From Hermatobates lingyangjiaoensis (taxonomy: Eukaryota > Arthropoda > Insecta > Hemiptera > Hermatobatidae): a DNA stretch of 64,000 nt. Under the pieces are notes generated by a model. That model did not search any database and was not told the origin of the DNA. It saw only the letters and a list, made by a program, of their open reading frames with translations. The position numbers were made by a program, and so were the translations under genes. Shown here one piece after another: positions 46,858 to 58,186 of the stretch (positions within the stretch are counted from its first letter, which is position 1; each line of letters opens with the position of its first letter). The stretch spans positions 372,001 to 436,000 of the forward strand of contig JAPFBL010000223.1 of the NCBI GenBank assembly GCA_026182355.1. The letters run 5' to 3'.

Positions 46858-47010
46858 CTGCAACAGAAAAGAGAAAAATCATCCACTTCTCCATCTTTAC
46901 TAGCCTTGAGAAGAATCAAAACAATGAACAAAAAAAAACTACAATAAGTTAGGATTTGATATCCCATTCTGAGTCGTCTCTTTCACTTCATGTTTGCATT
47001 TCATTTTCTC

Positions 47011-47050
47011 CTGATGATGGACAGTTGTTCGAAATGTTGCGCATAATAAG
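47011..47050 (+). repeat. isolated CTGATGATGG...CGAAATGTTGCG motif
   Basis: CTGATGATGGACAGTTGTTC followed by GAAATGTTGCG matches the motif at 26131 and 33648. It is not in an obvious palindrome here. Confidence 0.5.
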
Positions 47051-47298
47051 TACTTGTTATGTTATTTGTAATTTTTAATGTGGTGAAATCTAGTTGACCG
47101 CTATTTTTGTATTTTCAGCAATATATTTTTGTAATAAACTGAATTTATTCGTCACACTTTGCCATTAAGCAAAGAGAGGGAAGAGAAAGACAGTGCGATA
47201 GAGAAAACAAGACGAGATAAGAAGGAAAAGAGAAGCAAAGTGTAGTCGATGGTAGCATTAATTGTAGGATTTATAATTGTTCGTGTAACAGTCTAATT

Positions 47299-47663
47299 CA
47301 GTGCTTCTCAAACGGCTCTCCGGGCGCATTGGTGCACCCTGGAAGGTAGTCAAGTTCGCCCCAAGATGACGGAAGAATAAATTTATTATAAAAGATGTAA
47401 ATTTTAAAAATTTGAACCATTTTCATGTGTTTTTGAAACTTCCTCTTTTCAAAAATGTCTCTTTTCCTTTCCTTAAGGATTTAAATCATTTGTTACTGAT
47501 CTCATTCTCTCTCTCTCTTAAAAAACTTTTCCTTATAATTTCCTGCCATTTTCCTATATTCAAATTCCAGGATTAAATTTTATATATTAAAATCAGTTAT
47601 GCGCCCCAAAGCTTTGGTTATTTCATAGGTGTGCCCTGAAGTAGAACTGTTTGAGAAACACTG
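47299..47663. mobile_element. hAT MITE with exact 8-bp target duplication
   Basis: Termini CAGTGCTTCTCAAACGG and CTGTTTGAGAAACACTG are inverted repeats; GTCTAATT lies on both sides (47291-47298 and 47664-47671). Length 365 bp; no coding frame. Confidence 0.92.
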
Positions 47664-47894
47664 GTCTAATTATCTGTTTCCTACTATTCCCATTATCCCA
47701 GAACATATAATTAATATCTGTAATAATTGGTATTAATATAATTAGTTTGATTATTCTTTCGTTTCATTATCTTTAAAATGGAAAGAAACAATTGATCACA
47801 ATATTAGTGAATAGGCCAGAGTAGCCAGTGACTGACCTGCACGCCTTTACACTGGTAGATCCAGACTACGTGGGAGGTGACAAAATCTGAGCTG

Positions 47895-47985
47895 TTGATC
47901 CTCTGAGGATTTTAAGCCGTCGGTCCCGAGCCTGTACGATGTCATATACTTTTTAAAGATCCCTACTTTAAATATACATTCATTA
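47895..47985 (+). repeat. SINE body fragment
   Basis: TTTTAAGCCGTCGGTCCCGA and GCCTGTACGATGTCAT are family body text in plus orientation. The head is missing. Confidence 0.65.
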
Positions 47986-48172
47986 AACATAATGAAGGAC
48001 TCCCTTGAATGTTAACTGCTTTGAATAAGAAAGATTCAATATTTCCTTAAGGAATAATGTCAGAGGTGCAGTTTTTTTACTATACCCTCAATTCTTTCCT
48101 CATGTGTAAGAAAAATAAAAACTTTTGTTAATACAGCTCAGATATCAAAGGAGTTTTTACTTGGATCTACAG

Positions 48173-48463
48173 CAGTGATTCCCAAAGTGTGTGCCGCGGC
48201 ACACACACCATTATCTCCTTGGTGTGCCGCGAAAATATATATATAATAAAAAAATAATATAATATAATATATTTTTGCGTCCTGTGATTTACCAACCTCA
48301 CGTTTCTCACTAATATCGTAAGTGTACTTTTTCAATGATGAAATTTACATGTATTTTAAAAGATTTTGCTAAGTTTAAGAATATGTATGAAATGGCAGTT
48401 GTGCTCCCAAAATATTAGTTGCTTCTTGTTGTGCCGTCATATTGAATAGTTTGAAAACCACTG
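48173..48463. mobile_element. hAT MITE with exact 8-bp target duplication
   Basis: Termini CAGTGATTCCCAAAGTGTG and AGTTTGAAAACCACTG. ATCTACAG flanks both sides (48165-48172, 48464-48471). The interior has a GTGTGCCGCGGCACACAC hairpin. Length 291 bp. Confidence 0.92.
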
Positions 48464-48916
48464 ATCTACAGGTCCGATTCTTTAAATATTGGCAACATTT
48501 AAAGAGAGCTGAAGAAAGCCGGTCTAAACAATGTAGGTAACATCATGTAATCATTGATTTGATATCCACGAATACAAGTCTCTATTTGTCTGGACTACAA
48601 GGACATGTTTTCAGTTACCGTTTCAACAGTTTCGTTTGTATCAGAGTAGCAAACACTGATTCTTCATTATTTTGAAATCTTTATTATTTTCTAGTCAGTT
48701 TAAGTGTCTAATAATATAATAACTGAAAACAACGTTCTACTAAACAAGAGTTTGATACTTGCATATCTTACTTAGCCTTTGCTAACTGCTAGTAACTGAC
48801 TGAACTCAAGGTTCACCTGTCTCTAAGGGCAGGCAGCCACAAGGAATAAGGTCAGCACCCATTTTACCACAACTGACCTAAGTCAAGTGTAACTTGTCGC
48901 AACACAACATTGTGAG

Positions 48917-49579
48917 CAGTGCCGTGCAAGGAGGGGGGGGGAGGGGAACGTGCCCCAGGGGGTAAAAATAGAAAATAACAAAAATTAAAAATTAAAATTT
49001 TTTTACCAAAATGAATTTTAAGGTCGTAATTGTTTTTATGTTTATATTTTCAAACATTTTCAGAGGGTAAAAATAGAAAATAGAAAAAAAATTAATGAAA
49101 AGCTACCAAAATCGGAAATTTGTTTACCTAAGTGTGTCCTTAAGGTCGTAATTGTTTTTATGTTTAAATTGTTGTAATACTGTAGTTAAAGAAAATTTCA
49201 ACTGTAATATATGCAAATAAAAAATTAATGTATTTCAAATATTTCAAAACTTGTATTTTAATGGGGTTGAAAATATATTTCATTTATTTTCGTAGCCAGT
49301 TAATGTAATTTAATAATTTTTTTATGATTTGAATTATAATTTTTTTTTTGAAAAATCTTTGGTTTTCTTTGATGATGATTGTTATATGTATATAAATGCT
49401 ATAATAAGATGTAAGTCTGGGACTAATAACAGCAGTCTAAAACTTAGATCCATGATTGTAATTCTATGAAAATAAATATTTTTAGGATGTTTTGGAGTTT
49501 TCAATGTTAAGGGATTATCAATGGTCAGCGAGGGGGGGGGGGAGATTTTACGCGGCAGAAAAACCTTGCTATGCCACTG
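48917..49579 (-). mobile_element. C-rich-ended hAT MITE with exact 8-bp target duplication
   Basis: Termini CAGTGCCGTGCAAGG and CCTTGCTATGCCACTG are inverted repeats. ATTGTGAG flanks both sides (48909-48916, 49580-49587). It shows that the family at 4585, 5324 and 6326 is hAT-like. An internal block (GGGTAAAAATAGAAAATA) is duplicated. Confidence 0.9.
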
Positions 49580-49849
49580 ATTGTGAGGATGGGGTTGTAA
49601 GACATGGTCACTAGCAGGGTGCTAGCAGGTATTTCATAAGTAAATACCTGTGACTTATAAAAGGAGAGATGTTTAGCACTCCCCTTGACAAGGATGGAAT
49701 AACCTATATGGCACGCTTACCAAAGCAAGAAACGTACCAATTTTTTATGACTGGAAGTGCTGTTATCAGTTATTATTTTAGTTTGATACTGCGTAGGACA
49801 ATTGTTTTTTTCCTTTTTCCTTTTTTTGTGTTTTGTAGATGATGTAGGG

Positions 49850-49965
49850 TCGTGTAGGCTCGCCTCCGCGTGGTCCACCTCGGGCGTATTTCGGAGGCTG
49901 GCATTGCCTCTATCCTCGGCTAGGGATTGGTGCTCCCGAGATGCGGCGAAAGAGCTTTCACGTTA
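49850..49965. other. GC-rich patch related to 10530-10610
   Basis: CGCCTCCGCGTGGTCCACCT and CGGGC here correspond to CGCCTCCACGAGGTCCACCT and TGGGC at 10549, in the same strand. The shared stretch is about 40-45 bp. It is part of an unidentified repeat or a conserved fragment. Confidence 0.45.
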
Positions 49966-51012
49966 AAAGGTATCAATCTGTTCTGTTATTACTCGCGATA
50001 TTGCTGAATAAGCAGGGTGCGCAGAATAATACCAAAACAGGTAGAGATCTGACGATGCGAGATTCAAATTTGAACATAACTATAGATTTTATTTTGTAGA
50101 GTATGTTATGCACACAAATCTTTGTACAGGACTTAAAGTCATGACTTTAAAGTTTGTACCACGTCAAAATGCCTGTACTTGTTAAAATCCCTCTACTCTA
50201 TTAAACTGGAGGAAGAGTTATTGAAGAACAACCTTTTAATATAGTTTCTCCTCTTTATTATAAAAAAAAAAACCTTTTTCTTCTATCATTGAATCGCAAA
50301 ATCACAAAAATAACAACCTTCCTAACAAAAAAAAAAAAAGAAATCCATTATTCAATGAGTTTCGCAATGTTTGAAATAAAAGGCCTCAAAAGGCCGGGTA
50401 GATTAAAAGTTTGAAATCCTCTAAATTACGCATGTTGCCTAATCTAGAAGTGCCTTTGGCTTATAATCTGCAAACCTCACGCTAATCTCCCGAATTGCAT
50501 CACTTCAAAAAGAGATTCTTCCAAGATGCTTACAAATGTCTTTAAAGTTTATCATATTTATCCACAAACCGACTTTTTTTCTTTTTTTTCTTGCAAAAGA
50601 CCCTCAGTAAATGCTTTCTTCTCACTAAATAAGTATAAGTTACTAAACTTAACAGGGACTATAAGTCTTACTCTTTAAGTATTATTTTGTTTTTATAATC
50701 TTATCTAATATTAAGTTTCTTGATTTTACAATGAGGATTTTACTTTTGCCTTACAGTTTTTAAAAGTGGTGACTTTACCGAGTACATTCTTTCGTGCAGA
50801 CTTGAAGCTAACGGGTATTATTTTTTTGATTTTTGTCAAGCTACCCAGATATTATACGAGGTATGACGAATCACTATTAATTTTAATATTATTAACCACT
50901 GTGGAAGTAATCCATTAACTGTCTATAATAATAGTTGTGTTTATTGGAAGATACTAACAATTATTAATTAATAGAGAATTAAACGAAGAAAAATTGTTAA
51001 AAAAGTAATTTT

Positions 51013-51597
51013 TTACTTTACTATAAGTAAAGTATAGTGATCGTGAAAAAGATCGATGTAGAGATTTTGAAAGAATTACATGTGTTGAGGTCCCAGAAGT
51101 CGTTTTATGAAGTTTTTTCGATGATGTCTGCATATGTGTGGGTGGGTGAGTATCTATCTAAAGTTTATGGCCAAGCTACGGTCCAGAATCTTTGATATAT
51201 TAAATATATATTTTACATGTAGATTTTTACATGAAAATGAACCTCATAGTGTAAATGAACCCTATTCTGCTGTTCTGCGGAATCTATAAGCTATGTTCTG
51301 CTGTAAGTGATTATTTTGTAACACGAAATATGCACTTTCGCTTTTGAAAAATGTCATTACTGCTGTAGTTATACTAATGATATTATATGTATTAGTGGTG
51401 TAATGTACGAAAATAAGCACATATATTCATAAGTAGATCAATCACTATCTATACTACCTCCAAGAATGAAAGACTAAAAAAAATCTCCCATTTAGAGATT
51501 TATATTATAACTAAATAGAACATTATATATTATACACCAAGAAGTATGATATTATGTTTACTTACAGTAAAGTTGAGTGTAGGCCACTCCAGATCTT
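51013..51597 (-). mobile_element. CTGGAGTG-family DNA element, inverted
   Basis: The right end GTAAAGTTGAGTGTAGGCCA and CTCCAG is the family terminus. The left end is TTTACTATAAGTAAAG. The interior mirrors 11709-12230 and 62842-63160 (ATAATATCATTAGTATAACT and TTCGCTTTTGAAAAATG). No transposase. Confidence 0.7.
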
Positions 51598-52852
51598 TTA
51601 AGCGCGTTTTCTAAGTTGATTTATTTGTAAATGTGGTTTATATCGTAATTTGAATATTAAACTTTTGCTGTGTGCGTTTTTTCATTATTTTTATTTTTAT
51701 ATTAGTCACTTAAGGAGAAGTTTTTCTTTCATTAGAAATAATTTTTTAGTTTTAAGATGTTGTTTTGTATTGTATTTGCAGTATTATTAATTTGCAAAGT
51801 AGTTTTGCCTCTTTTGTAGACTGCGTTATAGCAAGAGTACTTGCTACCAATCACAATTTATTTTAAATTCAAGTTGTCTCCCTTGGAATAGCTACGTATG
51901 ATGAAAACAATCAACATCTTTGAAATGACATTTTTCTCTACAGATGAATTTACATTTCTCTCTGTAATGATGATGCTACAGATAACACAAAGCCAGAATC
52001 AATTAGTTTTATCAAATACTTGGACTTTTTTTCAAGATAAACCTGTTTCCTAACACTATTGCCCTGAGCATAATTAAGTGCGTTCTAAAAAACCGGTTGA
52101 CAGTTAAGTAAACTCATGTTGAAAGAGCCAATGGTGATTTCACTTTATCAATGACTTACGTACACTTGCGTACGTAAACAATCGTACTTGCGTACAGATT
52201 GATCAGCATTGGAAAAATGTTACTTAAAACACTAAGGTTTTAAATATTGTTTGTGATTTAGTGACGAAACTAATCGGGTAACATTACCATCAAATGAGTA
52301 CACTTACATTGCCAATTTATCTATAAATAATGTTGTGTGTTTCCGAACAGCTTGTGTAATCTTCATAAACTTTTACATGTTCATTCAGGTTGACCCAGAA
52401 TTAGGTAGACCAAGGTGATTCTACGACTAAGAAGTAATGTTCATTGTAGATATATTATTTTTCAGCTTTACAGCCTGTTTGTTTACATTTTGACAGTCAA
52501 TGAAAGTTTTTTCCCACATATTTTATTGCTAACTAGCAGACAAAAAATTTTTTGACCCAAAAAAAATCATAGTTTATACATGGTATTCCAAAATCAGAAA
52601 TCATCGAATAGTAGAACTGTCATCAGATCTGGAGTTTCTTTTACGTTTTGCAGCTTTAGATACTGAGCTGAAATGATGATTTTATTCTAGGTATATTCTT
52701 ATTTAGTACGCCAGTAGGTAGGATTCACTTTTTTTTAAAGCGGGTAAATTATGATAAACGCAAAGAAAATTAAAATCAACGAACAATACCTACTTGCTGC
52801 AGTATCAGGCACCTAAAAATACCTGTACATCTATACAGGTATTAAATGTACA

Positions 52853-53615
52853 CTAGCAAACTTACCAATCTTTGACGGAATCAAAAATTCGATTGTACTT
52901 GGTATTCTAAAATATCATCAGAAATTATAGAATAATAGAAAATATCATTATTAGTACAGTGTTAAGTAAAAGCCTCTGTATACACCACATTAGCTGTCTG
53001 TCCTTCAGGTTTATGGAAGAACAAACAGTTGGAACCTCTGACTCGAGCAAGCGAACTACAGTTGACCATGTGAAAAAAACTTGGTCTCACTCACTTCAAT
53101 TCCTGCGTTAGATAAAGTCTCCCCTTGCGGCTAAGTTAACGTTTATTGTGAAACAGTATCTGACGACACTTTGCAATCGTTTGAACGAAAACGGATAGTG
53201 GAAGTGACTCATTTCAAGTTATCTATACCTTTTATACATTAGGGAAATCGAATTCACCGTTAGAAAAATTTCTGTCTGTTTACTATTTTTGTATTAAAAA
53301 TATAGGTGCCTGATAGGAAGTAGAAATTGTTGGTTGATATACCTGTATAGCTAACTAAACACACTTTAACAGTCCATAACTTCGATACTATGTTTCCGAA
53401 TTCCAGTCCATTCAAATCTTACCTTTTAGGACAGACATACATAAATCTAATGTCAAAGTTTCAGTTTCTTATGACTCATTGTGGTTGAGTTGCTGGTGAG
53501 AATATTTTTTTGGGTAAACAAACAGACAGAAAATTTTCTAAGGATGGATTCGGTTTCCCTAATGTATGAAACGTAAAGATAACTTGAAATGAGTTGGTTC
53601 TAAGCAATGTACAGA
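52853..53615 (-). mobile_element. Helitron copy, rearranged
   Basis: The 3' CTAG lies at 52853-52856 with the decayed hairpin (CCGTC-aaa-GATTGG) next to it. The 5' edge TCTGTACATTGCTTAGAACC is at 53615. At about 53203 a 5' segment is inserted in the opposite orientation, so the copy is mosaic. A helicase remnant spans 52970-53190. A smaller fragment of the family (TGGTATTCCAAAATCAG) lies at 52570-52620. Confidence 0.72.
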
Positions 53616-53620
53616 CAAAA

Positions 53621-54098
53621 CACCCCTGCCACTTCCCGCCTCCCTTGCCCCCCGGCATTTACCACCTCCCCTGCCCCCTGGAATTTACTGCCTCTCCTAC
53701 CCCTGGGACTTGCCGCATCCCTTGCCTCCTGGGACTTGACGTCTCTCTCGCCCCTGCCACTTCCCGCCTCCCCTGCCCCCTGGCATTTACCGCCTCTCCT
53801 ACCCCTGGAACTTGCCGCATCCCTTGCCCCCAGGGACTTCACGTCTCCCTCGCCACTGGCACTTACCGCCTCCCCTGCCCCCTGGCATTTATCGCCTCTC
53901 CTACCCCTGGAACTTGCCGCACCCCTTGCCCCCTGGGACTTGACGTCACCCTCACCCCTGGCACATACCGCCTCCCCTGCCCCCTGGCATTTACCGCCAC
54001 TCCTACCCCTCGAACTTGCCGCATCCCTTGCTCCCTGGGACTTGACGTCTCTCTCGCCCCTGGCACATACCGCCTCCCCTGCCCCCTGGCATTTACCG
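53621..54098. repeat. C-rich minisatellite, 102-bp period
   Basis: Units start at about 53631, 53759, 53861, 53963 and 54065, the last four exactly 102 bp apart; the first has an extra 26-bp subunit. Each contains CTGCCCCCTGGCATTTACCG, TACCCCTGGAACTTGCCGCA and GGGACTTGACGTC. Because 102 is a multiple of three, frames stay open on both strands (188, 164, 80 and 67 codons), giving Pro/Cys-rich or Pro/Leu-rich translations. No start context, splice site or composition argues for a real protein. Confidence 0.9.
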
Positions 54099-54436
54099 TG
54101 ATTGATACTGACTTATACCTGACTTATATCAGTTATTTCAAACCAGTTAGAGAACGGTGATCCTTCCCCAAAAACCAAACAGAACCGCTTGATTCTTTCT
54201 TTCCACTTGAGACAACATTTAAAATCAATGATTATACACATCGAGACAATCCCATGACCAAGAAATCATTTACTTGATTGATTAGTAGAAGGTATCCAAG
54301 CTGAGCAGGAAGAGATAGAAAACAATTCTGCTGGAGGTCCTCATGACACTGTTATTGGCTTTATGTTTAAACACCGTGACAGTTATGTTTATCTTATGTT
54401 TATGACACCGATTTTACCGGCTTTTTGCTTGATCGG

Positions 54437-54683
54437 TGATTCTACAGATTCCACATTGGGAGTCCTAAATTTTGCCTAACCCAAGTGGATTTCGAGTAGG
54501 GATCTTTAACGAATACCTGACATTTTACAGGCTTGGGACTGATGGCTTAACATCCTCTCCGAGAGACGACGTACTCAGATTTATTCATCTCCGGCGTGAA
54601 TAAATCAACAGCCAGGTGGGGATCGAACCCCAAACTACCAACCCAGAGGGGAGTACATTAACTACTGAGCTAACATAGCTCTC
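54437..54683 (-). repeat. tRNA-derived SINE, short subfamily
   Basis: The head is at 54683 (minus) with GAGCTATGTTAGCTCAGTAG and GGTTCGATCCC. The 3' part is shortened and starts GATCGGTGATTCTACA, the same junction as the copy at 62076, so both belong to one subfamily. Confidence 0.85.
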
Positions 54684-55602
54684 TATATCACCTATAATAC
54701 TAAATGTATTCTACCATAACAACATAAGTATGAATAACTAAGTAGTACTAGTATATTATAACATAGTTTTACTTAGCTTTCAAAATTTTCACTTTGAATA
54801 TCCAAATTAAGATCAGTAGTGTCATTCATTTGACAACATGAGCTTTGAGAATTTTCTGTTTGCTGCAGATATGGCTTTCAGTTGTTCACGATTAGCAGAA
54901 GGGAATAGCATAGTTAACAGATTGTTCAACTGAAGAATAGTGAAAGAGTTTTCAAAAACCAACGTATGTTTTGTTTAAAAAACACTAACTGTAGGCTTTT
55001 GCGTCACATTCTTATTTCCGTCATCTAAGTTAATAGTATTCAAAATGCCATTCACCTGGTATAATAATAATAATATTTGATATTTTTTTGTAGGTAAGAT
55101 ACTAAATAATAAAGATAATCCAATGAAACTATATCTTGACGAAACACCTTCCGCTTTCCTTAACCTTGATAGCTGTTTAGATTAAATAACAAAGAGGTCC
55201 ATTAAAGTTGAAATATTTGGAAAGTGGAGACCGCTCTGTAGAGGTGTGGTCTTGGTGGAACACAATCCTCGGTGAAAGGTCATAATCACTAGAGTCCAAT
55301 ACAGAATTATACACCTATAGGCCACTTTCTCTGCTATAACTGACCTATTGAGGCCTCCCCGCAGTCTGCGTATAATTTAATACCAACATCTATTGTCCCT
55401 GACTTTCTTTTTTTTTCTTTAGTCTTTAAAATGGCTCAAGATTTAATGTATTTCCCATTGAGTCAGGTAGTTACTTGATTGTAAAAGGACTATAAGTCAA
55501 ATCTTTGAATCTTAGAAATCAGTTTTGTTTTAAGCTCTGTTAATGTTATTGTCTCTTAGAAATTCATATAAAAATGATATACTCCTATTTAAATAGTAAG
55601 AT

Positions 55603-55888
55603 GGGGGCTAGGTTAGCTCAGTGGTTAATGTACTCGCCTTTGAAGTGGTGGGTTCGGGGTTCTATACCCACCTGGTCCTCGATTTATTCAGGAGGAAGTG
55701 AATAAATCTGAGCTCGTCGTCTCTCAGAGAGGACGTTAAGCCGTCGGTCCTGAGCCTGTACGATGTCATCTACTCGTTAAAGATCCCTACTCCAAATGCC
55801 CTTGACTTAGGTAAAATTTATAACTCCCAATGTAGAATCAATATTCATTGTGTTGTATCACAAAGGGCGCAATGTTCGGACTACATGT
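55603..55888 (+). repeat. tRNA-derived SINE, plus-strand copy, with G-run
   Basis: It starts GGGGGCTAGGTTAGCTCAGT, with A box TAGCTCAGTGG and a B box GGTTCTATACC (one change from consensus). The body runs to CACAAAGGGCGCAATGTTCG. A run of about 14 G follows at 55889. It is the only long copy on the plus strand. Confidence 0.9.
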
Positions 55889-56116
55889 GGGGGGGGGGGG
55901 GGGTGCCACAGAGAACCCAATAAATATTGCATTTACATATATTGAAAATATATGTAAATACAAGTAATGGTGCCTACTTGTAGGGGGGTGCCACTCCAAA
56001 ATACAGTGTTGCCTACAACTACTAAACAGTAGTTTATAAATAAACATATAAAGGTAAATGGTAGGTACGTTTGTTGGTACGTTTGCTATGTATTATATTT
56101 AACTGTAAACTTTTTT

Positions 56117-56480
56117 TTAATTTAATATCTGCTTAATAAAAACACTAATAATAAAGTAAGGTATTGAACCAGAGTAGCCCTGTGACTTACGTGCTTGCCG
56201 ATGACAGTAGTGCAAATGTATTATAAATAAATATAACAAACAAATATTTTTTGAATTTAAAATGTGAATAATATAAAAAATGGTAATAAAGTAAAGGCAT
56301 CGAGCTAGAGTAGCCAGTGGCTTGCGTGCTCGCCGATGACAGTAGTGCAAACGTATTATAAATAAAAGTAACACAAACATTTTTTTTAATTCAATATTTG
56401 CGTAATATAAACACTGGTAATATAGTAAGGTATGAAATTAGTGGTTTGTGTGCTCGCTGTTGACAGTAGTACAAATATAT
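56117..56480. repeat. local tandem repeat, about 160 bp x 2-3
   Basis: Units share GACAGTAGTGCAAATGTATT, ATAAATAAA..TAACA.A and GAGTAGCC.GTG.CTT.CGTG. Two good units and a diverged third are visible. The 87-codon minus frame is the repeat read through. Confidence 0.7.
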
Positions 56481-56505
56481 CTATATAAATAAAAGAAAGG
56501 TTATC

Positions 56506-56860
56506 TCTGTATATTGCTTAGAACTGACTCATTTCAAGTTTTCATAATTTACGTTTCATAATTTAGAGAAGCCACATGTACCCTTAGAATAATTTCTGTC
56601 CGTCGGTTTGTCGGTTTTGTCCGTAAAATATTGTTACCAGTAAACGCAGCCACCATAAGACATAATAAGCTGAAACTTTGACAGTAGATTTGTGTATGCA
56701 TAACTTAAAATCTAAGCTTTGAATAGATTCAATATTCAACGATGAAGCGAAGTTATGAACTTTTAAGTCGTGTTTGGCTAACTACACAGACATGTTTATT
56801 TTGAAATATACAGGTGTAGAAATTAGGTATTGCTAGTTGATTTTAATTTTGCGTATATAA
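56506..56860 (+). mobile_element. Helitron 5' fragment
   Basis: It starts TCTGTATATTGCTTAGAACT and follows the family to TTGCTAGTTGATTTTAATTT. The helicase part and the 3' end are missing. Confidence 0.68.
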
Positions 56861-56889
56861 ACTCTAAATATGATTTGATATAACTGACT

Positions 56890-57190
56890 TATTATAACTT
56901 TTCTATAAGTAAGCCCAATAAATTCTTTCACAATCAACTTGTGTTTTGTTTGATTAGTCAAACACTTGTTTGACAACCATCCATCATACCAAGGAATGCA
57001 TCAGAAAATATATGTTCGAGGTTAACTTTGTACATTACACACTTTTATTGTTCTAACATATCTTCTTAACTCATTAAAAACATTTCAAATTTTCTTTTAA
57101 AAAACCACTAAATAACAATTCTATTTCAGTTAAAAATTTCTAACTCAATGTAAACGTAGGGCGGTGATTCATTATTCCAAACAAAATTTT
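56890..57190 (+). mobile_element. CTGGAGTG-family internal fragment
   Basis: It is collinear with 19600-19900 (TCAACTTGTGTTTTGTTTGA and TCTAACATATCTTCTTAACT). The terminus is reduced to TCTATAAGTAAGC. Confidence 0.5.
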
Positions 57191-57812
57191 AGTTTTTATA
57201 GTATATTTCCCTATCCAACAATCGGAATTTTATGTTTTTTTTTTCATAAATTCTTAATCTTAGGTTTAGTTTTTTAACAAAAAAATCATTGTTATTGGTT
57301 TATCGTTAAAAAATATGTTTTGAACTTATAAAAAGGTTTTCCTTTTCTTATGAATGTAATTTAATTAAAAATTAAAATGTAAAAAAATTACGGAACTCAT
57401 CTTTATATAGTGTGCTTTTTTTTAGGTATAAAAAGTAAAAGTATGTACATGAAACAGACTAATTAACTTATGCTTTATTAAATGCTAATTAGAGAATATA
57501 ATGATGCCTAATTATCAATATTGTGACAAAGCGTGACACACGTAGTTACTAACGTATTAATATATAGGATCAATGCCAAAAGAATTTTTAGCCGTCTGCA
57601 TTAGTGCCTTGTTCTTATTGTTTCGAGTTTGCTCACTGTTATTGGCACATATTTAAATATAGGGGTTCAGTTTTTTTTGGGGGAAAAGGAAGCATATCTT
57701 TTCTAGTGTTGTTACCTTTAGAATAAAAAGGATAGAGTATTTCTACTTCTACAAGCAGGCAAAGATCTGTTTCTGGGAATATTTTTGGAAAACTCGTATT
57801 CAGGTTTTTCCA

Positions 57813-58101
57813 GAGCAGGGGGTTCTCAGCATTCCTTGGCCCATTCACCCTCTGCCATTTCTCACCCCCTCTTCTTTCTAAGCTAGTAAAACATTTTTAC
57901 AACTTTACATTGATTATGTTTATAACAGAATTTTTCAAATTAAATGCTTATTAATGCTATAAAATATTAATTCAATCAAACTTTTTAATTTATAATTCAG
58001 AGGTCAAAACCTATTACAAGTGAGCTTTCTTACTTTTTAAACATACTTTGGTCACAATTCACTCCTTGGGGGGGGGGGGATTTGACCCCCATTGCGAACC
58101 C
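57813..58101. mobile_element. hAT-like MITE with GGGGGTTCTC ends
   Basis: Left end CAGGGGGTTCTCAGCATTCC, right end CCATTGCGAACCCCTG. No clear 8-bp duplication. A run of Gs lies at 58068. Confidence 0.5.
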
Positions 58102-58186
58102 CTGTTCTATAACCTTTTGATGCTGTTCACGATAGTCGTTAATCTGTAATTTTTTTCAAATACAAATGTAATTGATTGAAGCTCAC

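Larger units (their letters stand above)
46858..58186 (-). other. intron between exons A and B
   Basis: This 11.3-kb intron carries hAT MITEs (47299, 48173, 48917, 57813), SINE copies (47895, 54437, 55603), an inverted CTGGAGTG-family element (51013-51597), Helitron pieces (52570, 52853, 56506), a C-rich minisatellite (53621-54098) and a GC-rich patch (49850-49965). Stretches 49970-50980, 51600-52560, 54700-55590 and 57200-57800 hold no gene I can support. Confidence 0.85.

Noticed and set aside
53594..54160. 188-codon and 164-codon Pro-rich frames
   Set aside because: They are read through a 102-bp tandem repeat whose period is a multiple of three. Several frames on both strands are open at once.
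55603..55680. possible functional tRNA gene
   Set aside because: A and B boxes are present, but it is the head of a dispersed SINE, the B box has a change, and a clean cloverleaf with an acceptor stem is not formed.
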